A DNA stretch of 41,582 nt from CAYXNZ01 sp964553705 (GTDB taxonomy: Bacteria; Patescibacteriota; Patescibacteriia; Patescibacteriales; GWC2-42-12). The stretch spans positions 1-41,582 of the forward strand of contig CAZKKV010000003.1 in the NCBI GenBank assembly GCA_964553705.1, in the 5' to 3' direction. Below are positions 1 through 7,326 of this stretch, piece by piece (positions within the stretch are counted from its first letter, which is position 1; each line of letters starts with the position of its first letter). Both the position numbers and the translations under genes were made by a program. The notes under the pieces were generated by a model. That model made no database searches. It was not told where the DNA came from and was given only the letters and a program-made list of their open reading frames with translations.

Positions 1-2013
1 ATAAAACGGGCCATTTTCTGTTTCGGGTATTGCAGGTACAACCCCTTTTTCATCGGTAGTCCCCTCAAAATAAATTCCAGCTGCATTTAATTCAATTACG
101 TTTAAATTAATAGTATTACTACCAGAATCTAAAATTTCTATACCTATTGAATTAAGGTATATATAATTATTTTCTATCGTGCAGTTATTCACAGTATTTA
201 ATAAAATTCCCAAATCAGTTTCTTCGTCTATGTCGGAATGGGTTATCTTAAATCCAGACACTTCAACATTATCTGAAGTTATCTCAATAGCTATACCATC
301 AGCAACACTAATGATTGTATTTCCATAGCCCGCACCCGTAAGAATTAATTCTTTATCAATTGTTAAATTTTCTGTGTATGTCCCAGCAGCGACATTGATC
401 GTGTCACCTGCAGTCGCTACATTAATTGCATCTTGGATATTATCATTGGTATACCAAGCCATTGGGCTTGTTTCAACTTCTGCCCCTAACCAAGGAGAAT
501 AATCAACATTTCCAGAAACAATTGTTGCAATTACACTTCCATCAGTTGTTCCCCACCAGTTATTCGTGGCGTTAAAAGTAGCTGTATTTGCAGTATTGTC
601 AGCTCCATAATCTAAATTTCCAACAATTTTATTTGAATTAGCAACAACGGTTTGAGACCAAGACTCACTTCCCGAACTGTTTGTCTTAATTCCATAGTCA
701 TTATTTGTTATATCATTTCCAGTAATTGTAACATCAGCGTTCTCATAGAGATCAATACCCATATCACAATTATTAAGTGTATTTCCAGTTATTGTTGCTG
801 TTGAATCTTCTACAAAACTACCTGAATAACTTCCTCCAACCCAAATACATTCGCCTGAACCAGCAACAAAATCAATGACATTTTGGTCAAGCATATCTAC
901 TATATTATCTTCAATATCTGCATCAGCGTCGCCCACAACACCAATACCCCATAAACAATCATATACATAATTCCCACTTATTAATGCGTAGGAAGTATCT
1001 CCATCAAGACTTTGAAAACCAACATGAATTCCTTCCATTACATGATGAACTGTATTGTCAATAATATTTGCAGTTGAAGTCATTGTTGCGACTCCAGAAC
1101 CCCAAACAACTATTCCTTGAGAACTCCAATTCCAATCTAATAATCCTATAGTTGATATGACTGAATCATAAATTGTATTCTCTTGAATAGTTACATCTTT
1201 TGCACCCCATCCAATTTCAATTCCATGATAAGCGCCATTTACATCATCAATGCTGTGACAAATAATTTCGTTTCCAAATAGAGTTATTTCACTACTCCCA
1301 ACATCACGAACAAAAATACCATTACGCCAAAACTCTTTAAGCAAATTATTTGTAACATCCACTGCAGAATTTTCTATTCGTATGGCTGTTCCTAAGTTCT
1401 CTCGCTCAAGACCCTGAACAATACTATTTTTAATCTCTCCACTAGCATCATAATACCAAATACCATTTTTAATATTATTTCCAGTACCATCAACTGTTAA
1501 TCCGTCTAATGTTACATCTGCGTTAGTTACTTTGATTATGTAATCGCCGTCAGTTATACCAGTTATAATGGTTGTTTCATTTGCAACTAATTGGGTTTCA
1601 AAGGTATATGTTCCTAAAGCCTCTTCTGTAAATGTTACGTCAATCTTAGATATCTCTATTAATCCAGCTTCAAATGCTTGTGTTGGATAATTAAAGGTTA
1701 TAGTATTAGCATCTGCTTGATTACAAATATCCCAAAGCATTACATTAACACCTCCATTAGAAGGTACCCAATCCACTTCTGGAGCAGGTGCAAGATGTTT
1801 TACATTAATATACATTTCTTCAAAATCTGCACAAGTCAACTCGCCTTCAGAATTTGTAACAGTTATTAAAACATCTCCAGAGATTACTTCATTAGTAAGA
1901 TTTTCTTCTCTCATATATAATGTAAATTCCCTATTTCCCCCAGTAGATTTTATAATTGGTGGGAATGTTTCTAAATATGGTCCTTCTTCAGTCTCTGAAA
2001 AGCCAAAGCTCAT
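1..2013 (-). CDS. Secreted right-handed parallel beta-helix protein, main part (C-terminus beyond window edge)
   Basis: This frame is open from an ATG at 2011-2013 to the left edge: 671 codons with no stop when read codon by codon. The first ~190 residues look like a beta-sandwich/Ig-like region. After that come many short turns of the type seen in NosD/DUF1565 beta-helices, such as TITGNTLNNCDMGIDLYEN and TITGNDITNNDYGIKTN. A second helix start near residue 510 (IQDAINVATAGDTINVAAG) repeats the beginning of the upstream ORF. The protein has no signal peptide of its own; export would need the N-terminal piece encoded at 2013-2336, whose stop overlaps this ATG as TAATG. Likely a surface adhesin or polysaccharide-binding/lyase-like protein; no catalytic residues recognised. 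The split may be a frameshift, an assembly error, or two translationally coupled ORFs. Confidence 0.8.
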   Translation of the reverse strand, partial: MSFGFSETEEGPYLETFPPIIKSTGGNREFTLYMREENLTNEVISGDVLITVTNSEGELTCADFEEMYINVKHLAPAPEVDWVPSNGGVNVMLWDICNQADANTITFNYPTQAFEAGLIEISKIDVTFTEEALGTYTFETQLVANETTIITGITDGDYIIKVTNADVTLDGLTVDGTGNNIKNGIWYYDASGEIKNSIVQGLERENLGTAIRIENSAVDVTNNLLKEFWRNGIFVRDVGSSEITLFGNEIICHSIDDVNGAYHGIEIGWGAKDVTIQENTIYDSVISTIGLLDWNWSSQGIVVWGSGVATMTSTANIIDNTVHHVMEGIHVGFQSLDGDTSYALISGNYVYDCLWGIGVVGDADADIEDNIVDMLDQNVIDFVAGSGECIWVGGSYSGSFVEDSTATITGNTLNNCDMGIDLYENADVTITGNDITNNDYGIKTNSSGSESWSQTVVANSNKIVGNLDYGADNTANTATFNATNNWWGTTDGSVIATIVSGNVDYSPWLGAEVETSPMAWYTNDNIQDAINVATAGDTINVAAGTYTENLTIDKELILTGAGYGNTIISVADGIAIEITSDNVEVSGFKITHSDIDEETDLGILLNTVNNCTIENNYIYLNSIGIEILDSGSNTINLNVIELNAAGIYFEGTTDEKGVVPAIPETENGPFY

Positions 2014-2336
2014 TATATCTTGACTTGACCTGTTAAGTCTTGACCAACAAGAACTAAATTATCTGTTGTTATTTCTAAATTTTCTTCATAAGTCCCGGCT
2101 AAGACATTGATTGTATCGCCAGACAGAGTAGTTTCGGCATCAATGGCTGCCTGAATTGTTGAATAAGGATTATTTGCACTTCCAAGTAAAGCCCCTTCGT
2201 CAACGCTCATTGTGCCGACATACCAAGTCGTTAGTTCAAGAGCAAAAGACGGATTAACTACAAAAAAACTGCCCATCAAAAAGACTACGGCAGTAAAAAT
2301 TGTTATCTTTTTTGTTAAAAAATTCTTTTTGTTCAT
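2013..2336 (-). CDS. N-terminal piece of the beta-helix protein: signal peptide and first helix turns
   Basis: A 107-residue ORF. Residues 1-33 form a signal peptide: lysines at the N-terminus, a hydrophobic core, and a likely cleavage after NPSFA. The mature part reads YSTIQAAIDAETTLSGDTIN, then AGTYEENLEI, the usual opening of secreted beta-helix repeat proteins, which normally run for hundreds of residues. Here it stops after GQDLTGQVKI. The stop overlaps the ATG of the 671-codon downstream ORF (TAATG), so this is best read as the front of one split gene. An AAAGG about 11 bases upstream of the ATG could serve as ribosome binding site. Confidence 0.7.
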   Translation of the reverse strand: MNKKNFLTKKITIFTAVVFLMGSFFVVNPSFALELTTWYVGTMSVDEGALLGSANNPYSTIQAAIDAETTLSGDTINVLAGTYEENLEITTDNLVLVGQDLTGQVKI

Positions 2337-2386
2337 AAGTTTAAAAAACCTTTAATTATGTTTTTTGTTAGTTATTAATATAAAGA

Positions 2387-2565
2387 TGGATTCCCACCGA
2401 AGTAATCAGCGGAAATGATAAAAAATATGTAAATTTAGTTATTTTTAATAAGTGAATGGATTCCGGGTCAAAGCCCGGAATGACAGATAAGAAAGGAACT
2501 GGATCCCGCATCAAGTACGGAATGACAAAGAATAAAGGAACTGGATCCCGTATCAAGTACGGGAT
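2387..2565. repeat. Cluster of four short palindromic repeats (VIP..RDPV type)
   Basis: Four related units of about 30 bp: a degraded one at 2387-2419, then 2457-2486 (TTCCGGG/CCCGGAA arms around TCAAAG), 2500-2527, and 2545-2565 (perfect 8-bp arms ATCCCGTA/TACGGGAT around TCAAG). Each carries the pattern TGGATYCCG...GGAATGACA. The 62-residue minus-strand ORF across them (2368-2556) is just the translated repeat and is not called a gene. Further copies lie at 13135-13310. The type resembles REP/MITE-like palindromes found between genes in many bacteria. Confidence 0.8.
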
Positions 2566-2933
2566 GACAATACTTTTTTATACAAAAAAACCGTCGGATA
2601 TGAACCGCGGTTAAGCAACATTAAATATGACAAAATTTGTCGAAATTATTTGTAAAATAATTTTTGGAGATAGATTCTCCATAGAATTAAATTTAGATGT
2701 GCTTTTTTTGAGAAAGCCTCGTATTGGAGTCATAGCAAAAAAGCTTATTGTTGTCAAGCGTTTTTTACCAATATTGACAGAAAAATTATTTTGTGTTCTA
2801 AATGGTCGGGAAATATTTATGCAACGAGGAAATGGATTACGGATCTAAGTCTATAGTGACAGGTAAAAAATAATAAAATAAAAACACTCCGCAAACCGTT
2901 TTGCTTATCACTTTGTTTTTTTTGGTACCAAAT
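2566..2933. other. Gene-free tract between repeats and terminator
   Basis: No convincing gene. A 73-codon plus-strand ORF (2627-2848) has no ribosome binding site and no recognisable domain. A promoter-like element on the minus strand (2729-2757) lies inside it, which argues against coding. Confidence 0.5.
2729..2757 (-). promoter_or_regulatory. Sigma70-like promoter facing the beta-helix gene
   Basis: On the minus strand TTGACA (2752-2757) is followed after exactly 17 bases by TATGAC (2729-2734). It would start transcription near 2722, giving a leader of nearly 390 bases that includes the palindromic repeats before the ATG at 2336. The -10 matches consensus at only four of six positions. 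Confidence 0.35.
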
Positions 2934-2965
2934 AAAAACGTCTCGCTAGGTTGCGAGGCGTTTTT
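2934..2965. terminator. Bidirectional intrinsic terminator
   Basis: AAAAACGTCTCGC pairs with GCGAGGCGTTTTT around a 6-base loop (TAGGTT); the single non-Watson-Crick position is a G-T pair. T-rich on both sides. It ends the minus-strand unit whose last gene stops at 2994. Confidence 0.85.
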
Positions 2966-2993
2966 ATTAGAAATAATTTTAATAATTTATTTT

Positions 2994-3326
2994 TTACAAA
3001 TTTATTCTTGCCGCAAAACTAAAGGCGTAAAAATATTTCTGCCAACTTTTGTCGGTTGACTGATAAATATTTTCAAAAGCGAAATAATCAGCCAATGTTT
3101 CCCGAACTCGCGATAATTCTTTTAAACGGCCTTTACTTTTTTTATCAGCAATGGTTAAATCCAAAAGTTCTAACGCGCGTTCAAACGCCATTTGACTGTA
3201 TTGGGGGTTACGCTTATTTTTCCATTTAATAGTCCGTTCCACCTCGCTTCCGACATTTGCCATTTGTTCGAAAAACGAGAGTTTTTTCCATCTTCCGCCT
3301 GCCAAATTTTTATGCTGATATTCCAT
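2994..3326 (-). CDS. Small conserved protein, partner of DUF5674
   Basis: A 110-residue soluble protein, probably mostly helical, with conserved-looking segments KNLAGGRWKKLSFFEQMANV and FERALELLDLTIADKKSKGR. I recall similar short proteins next to DUF5674 in Patescibacteria genomes, but no function is known to me. Its ATG follows the DUF5674 stop directly (TAAATG), so the two are almost certainly translationally coupled and may act together. It is the last gene before the terminator at 2934-2965. No catalytic motif seen. Confidence 0.75.
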   Translation of the reverse strand: MEYQHKNLAGGRWKKLSFFEQMANVGSEVERTIKWKNKRNPQYSQMAFERALELLDLTIADKKSKGRLKELSRVRETLADYFAFENIYQSTDKSWQKYFYAFSFAARINL

Positions 3327-3677
3327 TTACTTTTTACATAGGTGAACTAATTTATTGACTATTTCCAAAATTTTTTTCTGAACTTCAATATTATCAATTC
3401 CCCTGCTTCGGTTGCCCTGCGCCGGACGCAGATTTATCATTGAATCAAATTCTACAAAATCATCACCGATTAATTCCGGATAAATATTTATTCCCCAAAG
3501 ATTTTTTTGCGCTGAGCCGTTTTCCAAGAGAAGAGCTTCTTCATCGGCATGCAGTTCAGCGTCAACTGCCATAATTTCTTTTTCAATATCAATAACTGCC
3601 TTTACCAAATTGCCAAACATCTTGTCTGCCATTTCTTTTAATTCTTCAATCAAAATTTTGTCTGTTATTATTTTCAT
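3327..3677 (-). CDS. DUF5674 family protein
   Basis: A 116-residue protein matching the DUF5674 pattern: an N-terminal helix, then KAVIDIEKEIMAVDAELHAD, EEALLLENGSAQKNLWGINI and a later FDSMINLRPAQGNRSRGIDN segment. The family is known mainly from Patescibacteria and cyanobacteria and has no assigned function. No signal peptide or membrane segment, so cytoplasmic. It lies 84 bases downstream of the ligase/TPR gene and is coupled to the next small gene through TAAATG. Confidence 0.8.
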   Translation of the reverse strand: MKIITDKILIEELKEMADKMFGNLVKAVIDIEKEIMAVDAELHADEEALLLENGSAQKNLWGINIYPELIGDDFVEFDSMINLRPAQGNRSRGIDNIEVQKKILEIVNKLVHLCKK

Positions 3678-3761
3678 CAGTTTTGATTATTTTCGGAAAG
3701 TTGAATAAATATTAACGCCGGGAGCGACTATTAGAACATTAAATAGTTTTTGGGTTATCTC

Positions 3762-6176
3762 TTAATATAGACCAGGAAACTGTTTTTTTACCGCATCAAT
3801 ACTCGCTTCATCCGTAAGTAAACCCAATAAGGCACTAACTACTATTCTAGCGTTAGCAGTTTGGTTTGTCTTTTGATAGACTAACGCTAAACTATACAAA
3901 GCATTAGCATGATTCGGATTTGACTGAACAATACTCAAAAACATTTGTTCAGCCATTGCTAAGTCATCATTTTTAGTAGTCGTGTTAGTGATTTTTTCTG
4001 ATTCAACACTCAAGTCTTCTTCTTCGCCTTCGCCTTTAGTGATTTCTTCAGTAGCGGTTTGCGACAAACTTGATTGATTAACACCTCGATTATAATACAT
4101 TCTGCCAAGTTCAAATCTGTAATCCAAATTATTTGGCGTTGACACCACGGCTTTTTTCAACTGCTCAATTGCTTCGTCCATATTACTTAAGGCCTCATAA
4201 GCAATTGATTTGCCGTAATAAGCTGCGCCTAAGTCAGATTTCTTTTCTATTGCTTGGTCATATTTTTTTATAGCCTCATTAATGTAGAATGCTTTTTCCG
4301 CTTCATCGGTTTCGGCGTTTGACTTGGCCATATTAATCAAAGCCAATCTTATATAAGGAGTAGGACTATCTGGTTCAAGCTGTATTTGTTGTTCATATAA
4401 TTTTTCAGCCCATTCCAGAGAACCTCTGACATAGAATGAAGCATTTTCGTAAATCAGAGCTAAGGCCTCTATATTAGAAACTTTGTTTGGCGCGAATTCG
4501 TTAGCTCTCTTGCCATATTCTATTGCCAGGGAAAGGGCGTTGGATATCAGCGTTTGGTCATTGCCGGTAGTTGCTTCTTGATTTGCCAAAGCCATGTAAT
4601 TGTTAGCAATGTTTAAAAGATAAGCGTCTTGATATGGCGCGATTTGTATTGCCCTGTTCATGATATTTATTCTTTGCTCTAAATCAGTGGCGACTAATGA
4701 TTTTTTGGCCAGAGTATCACCTATATACATTTTAAGGCCCATAGTGAACAAAATTACTACTCCGGCGCTGACTGTCAAAAAAATCGCTGCTAAAGCCAAG
4801 GCATATTTTGCCGACGCGCGAAAAGACAAATTTATTGACTTAAGTTTTTCTGAATATCCAGCAATTGTTATTGCTAGAGTTAAGACAAAAATTAGCACAG
4901 ACAGAATAACCAAAGAGCCATTTATTGAAAATAAGGAAATTAAGATTAAATTAGTTACCAAACTGGCAAAGGTAGCTAGCAGTAGTGGTTGAATATCTTC
5001 TTTCTTGTTTTTTATTAATGTTAAAAAGATGCTTGATAGGGCTATTAAAACAATAACAACAAGCATCAATGCTCCCAGAATGCCGACAGTCGCTATTTCT
5101 TCAAAAAGATAACCGCTAGCATTATCAAACCTAGCATTCCATAAAGTTGAATTATTAAAATCCCCTCCTCGGTATTTACCAAAACTATAATCAAAAGTTG
5201 AAGGACCTGATCCAAAAAACGGGTCTTTTACCATGCTCTGCTTGGCAATATCCCACGAAGCACTTCTTGACAGACTTACCTCTGTTGGTAAATCAATAGT
5301 CATAATATTAAAATTGCCCAAAACCAGTAAAATAATTAGTAAAAGAAAGGTAGTTATGGGAATAATAATGTTTGTATTGGATATTTTTATTATTTTTGAC
5401 AAGAAAAACATCAAGACTATCACTATACCAGCGATGGCTGCTGGCCAAAAAGTAAAAGCGTTTAATAATGATAGGATAAAAAGAATTGTCAAACCGACTA
5501 GACCTAGAATAAATTTAATCGGCCAAACAAGAAAGTTGCTTTTTAAATCGGGATGAATTTCTCTGATTTGACTCATAGCGACAATAATCATCGGCAAAAC
5601 AGACACCAAAAATATAGTTAATGACGACATTGAACCAATCGGGTTAAAGTTGATTGCCTGAGTGATGGCTAACGGCAAAAGAAATATGCCAAAAAGTTGA
5701 AGTAATGTATAGACAGAAACGAAAGAGACAGAAGCAACAAATGACCAGAATATAATCTTGAGTCTTTTGGTCGTGATGTTATTTATAACTAAATAGTAGA
5801 ATAAAACAAACGACAAAAAAGCGATTAAACCTTTTGGCGCATTTCCATAAGAACCTATCAAACTAATTTTTGGATTTACTGATAAAATTGTTGAAATGAC
5901 ATAAAAAATAACTATACCCACAATCGGCCAATCCAGCGGAGTGCGTTTGAAACTCAGTTCGCCGACAATCACTCCTTTTGTTACCCAGGCGACAGTACCC
6001 AAGAGAACCAAGAAATAAAAAAGAGTCATTTTTTCAAATCCAGTGTTTTGCGCGACTAGCCCAGTAAAAAACAACGGGCACAATAAAAAAATCGTCAAAA
6101 GTATGGTTGAAATCAAACCATCAAGAGCTTTGGTGGAAGCTGCTGGTTTTCTCTGAATAATTTTGCTTATTTCCAT
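3762..6176 (-). CDS. O-antigen ligase/polymerase-like membrane protein with C-terminal TPR repeats
   Basis: A protein of 804 residues from the ATG at 6174-6176; a TTG at 6185 would add only three residues, so I chose the ATG. The first ~480 residues hold about a dozen membrane helices and the Wzy/WaaL-type (PF04932) segment PFFGSGPSTFDYSFGKYR in the long outer loop. The remaining ~320 residues are TPR-like repeats, for example EPDSPTPYIRLALINMAKSN and NPNHANALYSLALVYQKTNQ. Such proteins transfer or polymerise glycans from a lipid carrier outside the membrane, and the TPRs probably bind a partner. It closes a run of surface genes. Ligase versus polymerase cannot be decided from sequence alone. 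Confidence 0.85.
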   Translation of the reverse strand: MEISKIIQRKPAASTKALDGLISTILLTIFLLCPLFFTGLVAQNTGFEKMTLFYFLVLLGTVAWVTKGVIVGELSFKRTPLDWPIVGIVIFYVISTILSVNPKISLIGSYGNAPKGLIAFLSFVLFYYLVINNITTKRLKIIFWSFVASVSFVSVYTLLQLFGIFLLPLAITQAINFNPIGSMSSLTIFLVSVLPMIIVAMSQIREIHPDLKSNFLVWPIKFILGLVGLTILFILSLLNAFTFWPAAIAGIVIVLMFFLSKIIKISNTNIIIPITTFLLLIILLVLGNFNIMTIDLPTEVSLSRSASWDIAKQSMVKDPFFGSGPSTFDYSFGKYRGGDFNNSTLWNARFDNASGYLFEEIATVGILGALMLVVIVLIALSSIFLTLIKNKKEDIQPLLLATFASLVTNLILISLFSINGSLVILSVLIFVLTLAITIAGYSEKLKSINLSFRASAKYALALAAIFLTVSAGVVILFTMGLKMYIGDTLAKKSLVATDLEQRINIMNRAIQIAPYQDAYLLNIANNYMALANQEATTGNDQTLISNALSLAIEYGKRANEFAPNKVSNIEALALIYENASFYVRGSLEWAEKLYEQQIQLEPDSPTPYIRLALINMAKSNAETDEAEKAFYINEAIKKYDQAIEKKSDLGAAYYGKSIAYEALSNMDEAIEQLKKAVVSTPNNLDYRFELGRMYYNRGVNQSSLSQTATEEITKGEGEEEDLSVESEKITNTTTKNDDLAMAEQMFLSIVQSNPNHANALYSLALVYQKTNQTANARIVVSALLGLLTDEASIDAVKKQFPGLY

Positions 6177-6193
6177 AGTTTTCAATTAATTGT

Positions 6194-7324
6194 TTATAAT
6201 AAGTTTAATTTAATGCTTTCTCTTAGGCTACTTATAAATATAAGATAAAACTCAAGATTATTCAAGCTGGCCAATCTTTGACCAACAGGCTCGTTTACTT
6301 TAAAGAGATGATGCAAATAGGCTTTTGAATTATTTTTTAATTCAGCTACCTGACTGTTTTTGTTGATAGGCGTCAAATCGTTTTTAAAGATTGAATTTTT
6401 GATATTAATAGTTTTGTAGAAATTTTTATTATTTTTTTTGGGATTATGAAAAAACAGTTTTCCATGTCTACCTTCCCGTGTCGGTATAACGCAATCAAAT
6501 AAATCCCAGCCCATCTTGACGCACTTAGTAATGTCTTCTGGTTGACCAACTCCTAGAGCAAATCTGAATTTATTATCAGGTGTTACTTTTGCCGTTTCGC
6601 CTATAATAGAATCAAGAAAATTATTTTTTGCGTCAACTGGTCTACCACCAAAACCATAACCATCAAAACCGATGCTTATCAATTCTTTGGCGCAATACTG
6701 TCTTAGCTGAATGTCCTCGCCACCTTGAACAACGGCGATTATTTTTGGTTTTTGTGTATTTGTTAATTTTCGTTTAGTTATTTGTTTCTCGTATTCTTTT
6801 TTGCATCTTTTGGCCCAAACAATAGTTCGCTTGACTGACTTGGTAATTTTTTCAATGTTGTGGTCATAGGGAGAGCAATCGTCAAGACAAACTATCAAAT
6901 CCGTGCCTAAATCAAATTGAATTGAGATTGATTTTTCTGGACTTAATTTCAATAGAGAGCCGTCAATCGGAGATTTAAATTCTGCGTATTTGTCTAAGAT
7001 TTTACCTAATTTTGGATTTTTATGTAATAGAGAAAAAACTTGAAATCCCCCACTGTCGGATATCAATGGTCCTTTCCAATTGATAAAATTATGTATTCCT
7101 TTGGCTTTTTTTATAATTTTTATTCCTGGTTGATTATGGAGATGAAAAGTATTGATTACTGCTGATTCCAATCCCAGACTCTCTAAATCGCGATTACTCA
7201 AAGTTTTGATAATTCCTCTAGTTGCATCTGGAAAAAAAGCTGGAGTTTTTATTTTTCCGTGTGGCGTAGACAAAAGACCAAGGCGTGCTGATGATATTTT
7301 TGATTTTTTTAAAACTTTAAACAT
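6194..7324 (-). CDS. tgt: tRNA-guanine (queuine) transglycosylase without zinc ligands
   Basis: A 376-residue protein, the family's normal length. TGT swaps guanine 34 of tRNAs with GUN anticodons for preQ1/queuine. Visible motifs: D90 in SDSGGFQVFSL, D148-D149 in the substrate-binding segment CLDDCSPYD, GYGFGGRP near 223, and the nucleophile D277 in LFDCVIPTREGRHG. The usual C-x-C-x2-C...H zinc site is absent: the aligned positions are S324, V326, L329 and N355, with exactly the family spacing (26 residues from the third ligand to the fourth). The neighbouring YLHHL is intact. It lies 2 bases after the DUF11-like gene, an unusual place for a tRNA-modification enzyme. Confidence 0.9.
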   Translation of the reverse strand: MFKVLKKSKISSARLGLLSTPHGKIKTPAFFPDATRGIIKTLSNRDLESLGLESAVINTFHLHNQPGIKIIKKAKGIHNFINWKGPLISDSGGFQVFSLLHKNPKLGKILDKYAEFKSPIDGSLLKLSPEKSISIQFDLGTDLIVCLDDCSPYDHNIEKITKSVKRTIVWAKRCKKEYEKQITKRKLTNTQKPKIIAVVQGGEDIQLRQYCAKELISIGFDGYGFGGRPVDAKNNFLDSIIGETAKVTPDNKFRFALGVGQPEDITKCVKMGWDLFDCVIPTREGRHGKLFFHNPKKNNKNFYKTINIKNSIFKNDLTPINKNSQVAELKNNSKAYLHHLFKVNEPVGQRLASLNNLEFYLIFISSLRESIKLNLL

Positions 7325-7326
7325 AG

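Noticed and set aside
2368..2556. 62-codon minus-strand ORF
   Set aside because: It is the translation of the palindromic DNA repeats (VIPxxxRDPV); no independent coding evidence.
2627..2848. 73-codon plus-strand ORF
   Set aside because: No ribosome site, no domain, and a minus-strand promoter-like element lies inside it.
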